A stretch of DNA of 12,219 nucleotides. It comes from Planctomycetaceae bacterium (GTDB taxonomy: Bacteria; Planctomycetota; Planctomycetia; Pirellulales; Thermoguttaceae). Shown one piece after another: positions 7,433 to 12,219 of this stretch. The notes below the pieces were generated by a model that ran no database searches, was not told where the DNA came from, and was given only the letters and a program-made list of their open reading frames with translations. Each line of letters opens with the position of its first letter. Position 1 is the stretch's first letter. The stretch is taken from the NCBI GenBank assembly GCA_031256755.1, contig JAIRPZ010000057.1, forward strand, positions 1-12,219. The letters run 5' to 3'. The position numbers were made by a program, and so were the translations under genes.

Positions 7433-7460
7433 TTGCAAATCATCCGTTTCCGGCTATAAT
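7433..7460 (+). promoter_or_regulatory. Sigma-70-type promoter for the GmrSD-like gene
   Basis: TTGCAA (7433-7438) and TATAAT (7455-7460) are separated by 16 bp and lie 30 nt upstream of the ATG at 7491. The -10 box matches the consensus exactly and the -35 box in four of six positions. Its position inside the long open frame that begins at 7320 argues that translation starts at 7491, not 7320. Confidence 0.55.
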
Positions 7461-7490
7461 GCTATTTTTATTATATTCTCCGCTGCTAAA

Positions 7491-9566
7491 ATGGAAATCA
7501 GCAAAAAGCAAATCACCGAAATAATGCAGTTTCCGCAAACAGTATTTCAAATTCCTGTCTATCAGCGCAACTATAAATGGGAAATTGATGAGTGTTTGCA
7601 ACTCCTCGAAGACATTCTTGCCGTTGGTTCCAATGAAAAACGCAGCGGGCATTTTCTCGGTTCGATTGTTTATATCAAGCATGGCAATACGACCATCGGC
7701 AGCGTACAAGAATACGCCGTTATTGACGGACAACAGCGGTTGACGACATTGACGCTTATCTTTTGCGTCTTGTATCTGCTTGCAAAAGAACGCTGCGATG
7801 AAAGAGGAATGAATAATCTAAAAAAGTTTATAATAAATGATAATGTTGATGAATCCGAAAAATTGAAACTTAAACCGACCGAAGATTATGCGGATTGTTT
7901 GAAACATATACTCGGTGAAAGCAGCGATAATATCCCGAAACATTCCCGTTTGATTGAAAATTTCAAATTTTTCCAAAAGAAAATCACTAACCAAAACAGT
8001 GAAACCGTCCAAAAAGGCATTGCCAAATTGGTGCTTGTGCAGATTCAACTCGATGAACACGATGACGATCCGCAGCAGATATTTGAATCGCTCAACGCCA
8101 AAGGCAAACCGTTGGAACAGTCCGACCTGATACGCAATTATATTTTGATGACGCTGCCGGAAGCGACGCAAACGGACTATTACAACCGGTTTTGGAAACC
8201 GATTGAGCAGAATACGAAAGACGAATCGTTGGAAAAAGAACGGACATCGGCTTTCATCCGTGATTTTCTAACATATAAAACATATCTTCAAAAACGGAAG
8301 ATCATTAACGAATCCAAAGTGTATGACGAATTCAAATTTTATCGGCAGGAAACACACGAAGATTTGGTACAATTGCTTAACGAATTGAAATCGTTATCGG
8401 AACATTATCGGAAACTTCTCAATCCGAAATATGAAACGGACAACGAAATCCGCAAACATTTGGAATACATTAACCGGTTAAAAGTCGGCGTTATTTATCC
8501 GTTTCTGATGCCGGTTTTTGCGGACTATCACAGCAACGTCATTGACAAGGAAACGTTCATTGCAGTGTTGGAATTGTGTCAGGCGTATGTGTTTCGGCGG
8601 GCGATTGTTAACTTAGCAACGGGACCGATGAACAAAATCTTTGCGGCGTTGTATGAAAAAATTGATAAAAACGATTATCTTCGTTCCTTGCAACGGGAAT
8701 TACTGTCGAATGCCGGTACAATTCGTTTTCCTTCTAACGATGAAGTCCGCCGTGAATTGAAAGTCCGCGATGTATATAACTTTAACGTTCATTATCTTTT
8801 CGAGCGTCTTGAAAATTATCAAAACAAAGAGCGGGTCATGCTGCCGAGCAAGGACATTACAGTCGAGCATATCTTTCCGCAGTTGCCGGATGCAAATTGG
8901 AAACAGCAGTTGCCGCAAAACGAGTGTGATGAAATCGCTAAATCATTTTTGCATACAATCGGCAACTTGACATTATCGGGTAACAACGGTGCATTGGGTA
9001 ATCAAACGTTTGTCAAGAAGTGTGAGATGAACGTTGACGGTAAAGAACAGGGCTACCGATACAGCCGGTTATGGCTGAATCGGGACTTGAAGAACTTGAC
9101 TGCCTGGAACAAAGCCGAAATCGAAAGACGGTGTGAACATTTGACAGAGCGGTTTCTGCAAGTGTGGCAGTATCCCGATGTTGTGATTGAAAGACGAACG
9201 GTGTCGTTTGACGAAGTGAACATTTTCGATGCCGGTGACCCGACTGGTTTGAAATTGGATTATGCAGTGTTTAATGGAGAACAATTAAGAGCAACGAAGA
9301 TAACAGAGTTGTATATCGAAATTGTCAAGAAACTTTTTATGCAAAACAAGGACAAGTTTTTGCGGCTGCACTGTGCAAAACGGCTGCTCTCGACAAATCA
9401 GCAAGTACTGTGCCGTGAAACCACTGGACATGGACAATTTAAGAAAATTGACGATATGTATTATTTGTTAACGCAGTTAAGTTCGCAAGACAAGGTTAAG
9501 AACATGAAAATGTTGTTAACTGAACTCGGCTTGCGTGACGCATTGCGGATTAAGTATCAGGAATAG
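7491..9566 (+). CDS. Single-chain GmrSD-type nuclease (DUF262 + DUF1524 HNH), probable modification-dependent anti-phage protein
   Basis: A 691-residue protein joining the two halves of GmrS/GmrD-type enzymes. The N-terminal DUF262 domain (about residues 1-250) has IPVYQRNYKWE (21-31), the diagnostic VIDGQQRLTTLTLI (77-90) of its NTPase-like ParB/Srx fold, and DDPQQIFESLNAKGKPLEQSD (192-212). A helical middle (about 250-450) leads to a DUF1524 HNH-type nuclease with VEHIFPQ (458-464, His460) and HTIGNLTLSGNNGALGNQ (488-505), then a Lys pair. An additional C-terminal domain (about 570-691, from VSFDEVNIF) I do not recognise. Relatives (GmrSD, BrxU, SspE) restrict modified or phosphorothioated DNA; the substrate here is unknown. 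The start at 7491 begins just before the conserved DUF262 N-terminus and follows a promoter; the 57 residues upstream in frame look non-coding. Tandem stops TAG-TAA end it. It is visibly A-rich compared with its neighbours, opposite in strand, and bounded by IS relics, suggesting horizontal acquisition. Confidence 0.9.
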   Translation: MEISKKQITEIMQFPQTVFQIPVYQRNYKWEIDECLQLLEDILAVGSNEKRSGHFLGSIVYIKHGNTTIGSVQEYAVIDGQQRLTTLTLIFCVLYLLAKERCDERGMNNLKKFIINDNVDESEKLKLKPTEDYADCLKHILGESSDNIPKHSRLIENFKFFQKKITNQNSETVQKGIAKLVLVQIQLDEHDDDPQQIFESLNAKGKPLEQSDLIRNYILMTLPEATQTDYYNRFWKPIEQNTKDESLEKERTSAFIRDFLTYKTYLQKRKIINESKVYDEFKFYRQETHEDLVQLLNELKSLSEHYRKLLNPKYETDNEIRKHLEYINRLKVGVIYPFLMPVFADYHSNVIDKETFIAVLELCQAYVFRRAIVNLATGPMNKIFAALYEKIDKNDYLRSLQRELLSNAGTIRFPSNDEVRRELKVRDVYNFNVHYLFERLENYQNKERVMLPSKDITVEHIFPQLPDANWKQQLPQNECDEIAKSFLHTIGNLTLSGNNGALGNQTFVKKCEMNVDGKEQGYRYSRLWLNRDLKNLTAWNKAEIERRCEHLTERFLQVWQYPDVVIERRTVSFDEVNIFDAGDPTGLKLDYAVFNGEQLRATKITELYIEIVKKLFMQNKDKFLRLHCAKRLLSTNQQVLCRETTGHGQFKKIDDMYYLLTQLSSQDKVKNMKMLLTELGLRDALRIKYQE

Positions 9567-9607
9567 TAAGTTCACTTGTTGTCGGCATGCTTTATTTTCG
9601 GCTCGTA

Positions 9608-9819
9608 TTATTTTTGCATTTCAGCAAAATCTTTCTCTATGCCAAGCCGTTCGCATAACAAGCAGCGAGATTGGTCTGTGTTGCGGTGTCCCTTGCGTGG
9701 CTTTTTTTATATTCCGCCATGCCGGCTTGGGCAAGAGCCGGTAAAGGAGCCGCTGGCATGAAGAATAACGCGAACAGCCATCCACAAAAGAAAATGATTT
9801 GATGGAATTGGCGCGTCAT
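9608..9819 (-). pseudogene. Relic of a secreted Sel1-repeat protein
   Basis: From the ATG at 9819 the minus strand encodes MTRQFHQIIFFCGWLFALFF and then MPAAPLPALAQAG, a convincing signal peptide with a likely cleavage site after ALA. It is followed by MAEYKKSHARDTATQTNLAACYANGLA and a TAG at 9639-9637. NLAACYANGL is the start of a Sel1 (TPR-like) repeat. The next frame, from the overlapping ATA, reads IEKDFAEMQK and then a TAA at 9610-9608, which is the expected continuation of the repeat (CYANGLGIEKDFAEA...). So a one-base loss and then a nonsense codon ended the gene. Only the signal peptide and about one repeat survive. Its 3' end lies about 40 bp from the end of the GmrSD-like gene. Confidence 0.6.
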
Positions 9820-9866
9820 TTTTTCGTTGAACTTGTTGTTGGGGGATACTGCCGGGAAAAGGTTCA

Positions 9867-9878
9867 GGCAACGTTGCC
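9867..9878. repeat. 12-bp perfect palindrome
   Basis: GGCAACGTTGCC is a perfect inverted repeat lying about 50 bp upstream of the start of the Sel1-repeat relic and just outside the IS630 relic. It resembles a dimeric repressor operator in form, but no regulator gene is nearby, so a function is not supported beyond symmetry. Confidence 0.25.
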
Positions 9879-9913
9879 GAAAGAAAGCACTTCCTGTAAA
9901 AAACACTTTAGCG

Positions 9914-10358
9914 GATTATGTTTTATCCATATCCATTTTGGATTTACGGAATTTTAATTTGGTAAAACGATTCGGTCAAATGGGTGTGCAATCCGTCACC
10001 CGCTTCGTCCACTTACGAAAGAAGTCAAAACACAACGCCCGGAAATCAGAAAACGTGTCATAATGCCGATTGTTTTGAACGTTCTCATTGAAAAATTCCG
10101 TATCCGCTCTATCAAGATCAGGTTCGGACACTCCCTTCGGAGCAAAGCAGGATTTCGGCTACTTTTTGCGGCGTGTAGCCGGTGCCGAGCAGAATAATTG
10201 CATTAACACGATAGGCTTCGTATTTTTGTTTTAATGTTTTCTGAAACTTTTTCAGTTGTTTGATTTTCCAAGCAGGAAGCAATTAATCTTCCGTCATTTC
10301 TCCGCTCTAAAAATAGATATAACTTCTATGACAAAATAAGTCAAGATAAAACTCAACC
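9914..10358 (-). mobile_element. Internally deleted IS630-family element (MITE-like), with candidate terminal inverted repeats
   Basis: The transposase relic at 9932-10297 is bracketed by GATTATGTTTTATC (9914-9927) and GATAAAACTCAACC (10345-10358). The second, reverse-complemented, is GGTTGAGTTTTATC, which matches the first in 11 of 14 positions, with the inner eight (GTTTTATC) identical. At 445 bp and with transposase ends kept but the core missing, it has the size and form of a MITE-type deletion derivative. I do not see the TA target duplication expected for IS630 directly outside these repeats, so the exact boundaries are uncertain. Confidence 0.45.
9932..10297 (-). pseudogene. IS630-family transposase relic: N-terminal HTH fused to C-terminal end, DDE core deleted
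   Basis: From an ATG at 10297 the minus strand reads MTED, a TAA, then LLPAWKIKQLKKFQKTLKQK followed by YEAYRVNAIILLGTGYTPQK and VAEILLCSEGSVR. This is the helix-turn-helix start of IS630/Tc1-like transposases. Directly at 10130-10121 the sense moves to another frame: PDLDRADTEFFNENVQNN, RHYDTFSDFRALCFDFFRK. This corresponds to the PELNPIE...W...YY.TF..F...FF C-terminus containing the last catalytic Glu region. A further one-base indel, visible by comparison with the copy at 12007, moves the end into LHTHLTESFYQIKIP, where a nonsense codon (9946-9944) replaces CAA. The central catalytic region is gone. At least four inactivating lesions are readable, so it is non-functional. Confidence 0.75.
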
Positions 10359-10402
10359 GAATGCAGAATAGATGCATGAAATACGCTGCCGCTTGCTCTT
10401 CT

Positions 10403-11707
10403 TTACCGGAACCGCAACAGCGCGTATTTTTTCTTGCCGGTACGGAGAACAAGCACACTTTCGCTTGCCAAGTGTTCCGGTTTTAAGACCGTGTTGATGT
10501 CCGTCATGTTCTTGTTATTGACGTAAGCACCGCCCTGCTGAATCATTTTTCGGGCTTCATTCTTTGACGGACACAAACCGGCTTCCACAAGAGCGTCTGT
10601 CAACGGCAAGCCGTCCGATAATTTTTGTTTCGCTAATTCTTTACTCGGAACGTCGGCAAAAATCGAACCGAGAGCGGCATCGTTCATTGCCGTTATTTCG
10701 CCGCCGAAAAAAATGTCCGTTGCTTTTTTCGCTGCCGACAATCCCTCTTCGCCGTGAATCAGCCGCGTGAAATCATCGGCCAATTTGCGCTGCGCCGTCC
10801 GCTTGCCGGGATCGTTCTGATGTTCCGCCATAACGGACGCGATTTCCGGCTGCGGTAAATCGGTAAATATCTTAAGCATTTTTTCAACATCGGCATCGTC
10901 CTCGTTAATCCAATATTGGTAAAACTGATACGGAGGTGTTTTTTTCGGATCGAGCCAAATGGCTCCGCTTTCCGTTTTGCCCATTTTACTGCCGTCGCTT
11001 TTCGTGATGAGCGGACTGGTCAATCCTTGCAACACGGCGGGGACAGAAGCCCCCGGCAAATGAATACCAACGCGCCGTCCGAAATCGCAGCCCATGGTGA
11101 TATTTCCCCATTGATCGCTGCCGCCGATCTGCATTTCGCAGTTGTACGTCCGGTGAAGATGGACAAAATCATAACTTTGCATCAGCATATAACTGAATTC
11201 GGTGAAACTCAAACCAGAATCGGTGTTTTCCAGCCGGAGACGCACGGAATCTTTGGCAAGCATCACATTAACGGGAAAGTGTTTGCCGACATCGCGGAGA
11301 AAGTCAATGTACGAAAATTGCGAGAACCAGTCGGCATTGTTGACAAGAATGGCACCGGTCGGACTGTGATCAAACCGCAGGATTTTTCGGATTTGTTTTT
11401 CGATGCATTTGATATTGTATTCGACTTGTTCTTTGGTGAGGAGTTTCCGTTCTTCACTTTTCCCGCTGGGATCGCCGATGGCACCGGTGGCTCCGCCGGC
11501 AAGGGCGATGGGACGGTGTCCGAATTGCTGAAAGCGGCGCAGATTCATCAATGGAACGAGATGTCCGACGTGCAAACTATCGGCAGTGGGATCGCAGCCG
11601 GCATAGACGGTACGCGGTTTTTCCATAAGCCAAGCGGCGATGGTGTCCGCATTGGTCGTTTGGTGAATGAGTTCCCTCCAAGAAAGTTCCTGTATGATGT
11701 CCTGCAT
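10403..11707 (-). CDS. tyrS: Tyrosyl-tRNA synthetase
   Basis: A 434-residue class I aminoacyl-tRNA synthetase that charges tRNA-Tyr in the cytoplasm. Seen are YAGCDPTADSLHVGHL (residues 35-50) with the HIGH-equivalent HVGH, GGATGAIGDPSGKSEER (71-87), MQIGGSDQWGNI (192-203), and the KMSKS-equivalent loop KSDGSKMGKTESG (236-248), the bacterial TyrRS type 1 form (compare KFGKT in E. coli). The C-terminal S4-like RNA-binding domain covers about residues 368-430 (DALVEAGLCPSKNEARKMI, GGAYVNN). Length is normal for the family. The ATG at 11707 begins the usual N-terminal helix; I see no clear Shine-Dalgarno sequence. A good promoter sits about 40 bp upstream and no T-box leader is present in that short stretch. 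IS630-type relics lie on both sides. Confidence 0.96.
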   Translation of the reverse strand: MQDIIQELSWRELIHQTTNADTIAAWLMEKPRTVYAGCDPTADSLHVGHLVPLMNLRRFQQFGHRPIALAGGATGAIGDPSGKSEERKLLTKEQVEYNIKCIEKQIRKILRFDHSPTGAILVNNADWFSQFSYIDFLRDVGKHFPVNVMLAKDSVRLRLENTDSGLSFTEFSYMLMQSYDFVHLHRTYNCEMQIGGSDQWGNITMGCDFGRRVGIHLPGASVPAVLQGLTSPLITKSDGSKMGKTESGAIWLDPKKTPPYQFYQYWINEDDADVEKMLKIFTDLPQPEIASVMAEHQNDPGKRTAQRKLADDFTRLIHGEEGLSAAKKATDIFFGGEITAMNDAALGSIFADVPSKELAKQKLSDGLPLTDALVEAGLCPSKNEARKMIQQGGAYVNNKNMTDINTVLKPEHLASESVLVLRTGKKKYALLRFR

Positions 11708-11746
11708 GCAAAATGGTTGATGATAATTGCCGATACGAAACTCCCT

Positions 11747-11774
11747 ATTTTAATGAGAAAATACCGGCTGTCAA
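11747..11774 (-). promoter_or_regulatory. Sigma-70-type promoter for tyrS
   Basis: On the minus strand a consensus -35 TTGACA (11774-11769) and a -10 TAAAAT (11752-11747) are separated by 16 bp, and the -10 ends 39 nt before the tyrS ATG. The match is 11 of 12 positions, the strongest promoter in the window. The remaining sequence up to 12006 holds no gene or relic I can recognise. Confidence 0.65.
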
Positions 11775-12006
11775 GTTGCGATCCCCGCAGGAGTTGTTTT
11801 TTCGGATTTGGGGTGTTTTGTCTCAAAATTCCCACTGTATGCGTTTTTTATAAGCAAAACAATCCAATTCGCGGATCAAAAGCCGGTTTTAGGAGACAAA
11901 AACGGCTGTTGCAAACGGCAGTTTTTATTTATTCTGTTCGATTAGCGGAGCCCGTTGAGACGGCGGTAAGTTGCCTGATTTCCGTTTGACATTCAACCTT
12001 TATTCT

Positions 12007-12192
12007 CTATCCGTTTTGGATTTGCGGTTTTTTCATTTGTTGAAACACTTCGGTTAATCGGCTGCACAACTCCATCGCCCACTTCATCCGCTTGCGAAAG
12101 AAACCGAAACACGACTCCGTGAATTCCTTAAACGAAGAATACACTGTCGATGGTTGAGTTTTGTGCTTTTTGTATTTACAAACAAAATACAA
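12007..12192 (-). pseudogene. C-terminal fragment of an IS630-type transposase, homologous to the relic at 9932
   Basis: An open frame reads TVYSSFKEFTESCFGFFRKR, then MKWAMELCSRLTEVFQQMKK, ending PQIQNG and TAG (12009-12007). It aligns with the relic at 9932-10297 (DTFSDFRALCFDFFRKW... then LHTHLTESFYQIKIP), and the two DNA stretches stay alignable for about 120 bp from ATCCATTTTGG/ATCCGTTTTGG on the plus strand, with one single-base indel. This copy keeps the frame and the terminal stop that the other lost. The sequence upstream is AT-rich with a TAA in frame near 12203, and no ATG is available (a TTG is the only start). It is therefore a fragment, possibly continuing off the right edge in another frame. 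Confidence 0.6.
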
Positions 12193-12219
12193 AATAACAA
12201 TTTAGAAAAATGTATTTTG
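12183..12219. repeat. 9-bp inverted repeat in AT-rich right edge
   Basis: CAAAATACA (12183-12191) and TGTATTTTG (12211-12219) are exact reverse complements separated by 19 nt, ending at the last base of the window. The stretch is very AT-rich. It could be an element end, a weak hairpin or chance; the cut-off prevents a decision. Confidence 0.25.

Noticed and set aside
7320..7490. The 57-residue N-terminal extension of the GmrSD-like protein from the ATG at 7320
   Set aside because: The conserved DUF262 start lies at residue 58, a sigma-70-type promoter sits inside the extension, and it overlaps the IS1 relic.
11890..11935. Repeated AAACGGC and a T-run, suggesting a terminator upstream of tyrS
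   Set aside because: The repeats are direct, not inverted, and no stable stem forms.
10916..11989. Long 357-codon plus-strand open frame over tyrS
   Set aside because: It is a shadow of the clear tyrS gene on the other strand and has no recognisable domain.
12152..12162. GGTTGAGTTTT matching the right terminal repeat of the IS630 relic
   Set aside because: Its orientation and position inside the second relic's reading frame do not make a consistent element end; chance is likely in AT-rich sequence.

Overview
The window reads as a bacterial chromosome segment, most likely from the Planctomycetota (Pirellulales-like). I infer this mainly from the anti-sigma kinase: its start context (a WTW motif, then PSD) and its DPTDP...PSGRG C-terminal signature are of the planctomycete type. 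A Gram-negative flagellar L-ring gene and a Wzz-type tyrosine-kinase-like exopolysaccharide protein are consistent with it. Composition is moderate in GC, and I cannot assign a genus.

Layout. Positions 1-3474, minus strand: a Wzz/BY-kinase-like polysaccharide co-polymerase, then an anti-sigma antagonist (RsbV/SpoIIAA type) and an anti-sigma serine kinase (RsbW/SpoIIAB type). The last two form a partner-switch pair with a terminator-like hairpin between them. Positions 3679-5216: flgH on the plus strand, convergent with proC on the minus strand, with a hairpin at their shared 3' ends. Positions 5299-6777: rhamnulokinase (rhaB), minus strand, without other rhamnose genes. Positions 6778-7490: no intact gene. 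About 430 bp of it is a decayed IS1-family transposase, followed by a good sigma-70-type promoter. Positions 7491-9566: a single-chain GmrSD-type (DUF262 plus DUF1524/HNH) modification-dependent nuclease, the only plausible anti-phage gene here. Positions 9567-10402: no intact gene, but two relics, a secreted Sel1-repeat protein and an internally deleted IS630-family transposase with candidate terminal inverted repeats. Positions 10403-11707: tyrS, minus strand, with its own promoter. Positions 12007-12192: a second, diverged IS630-type C-terminal relic at the right edge.

How they work together. Most intact genes are independent housekeeping or surface functions: tRNA charging, proline synthesis, rhamnose use, the flagellar L-ring and exopolysaccharide. 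The partner-switch pair lies downstream of the polysaccharide gene on the same strand and could link its expression to a sigma factor or another target, but no sigma factor or phosphatase lies inside the window. The region from about 6.9 to 10.4 kb is an accessory islet: a nuclease gene of opposite orientation to its neighbours, bounded by dead insertion sequences. I found no tRNA, rRNA or CRISPR array, and no clearly new multi-gene system. The most noteworthy items are the relic-bounded GmrSD-like gene, the degenerate kinase motifs in the Wzz-like protein, and the hairpin between the two partner-switch genes.
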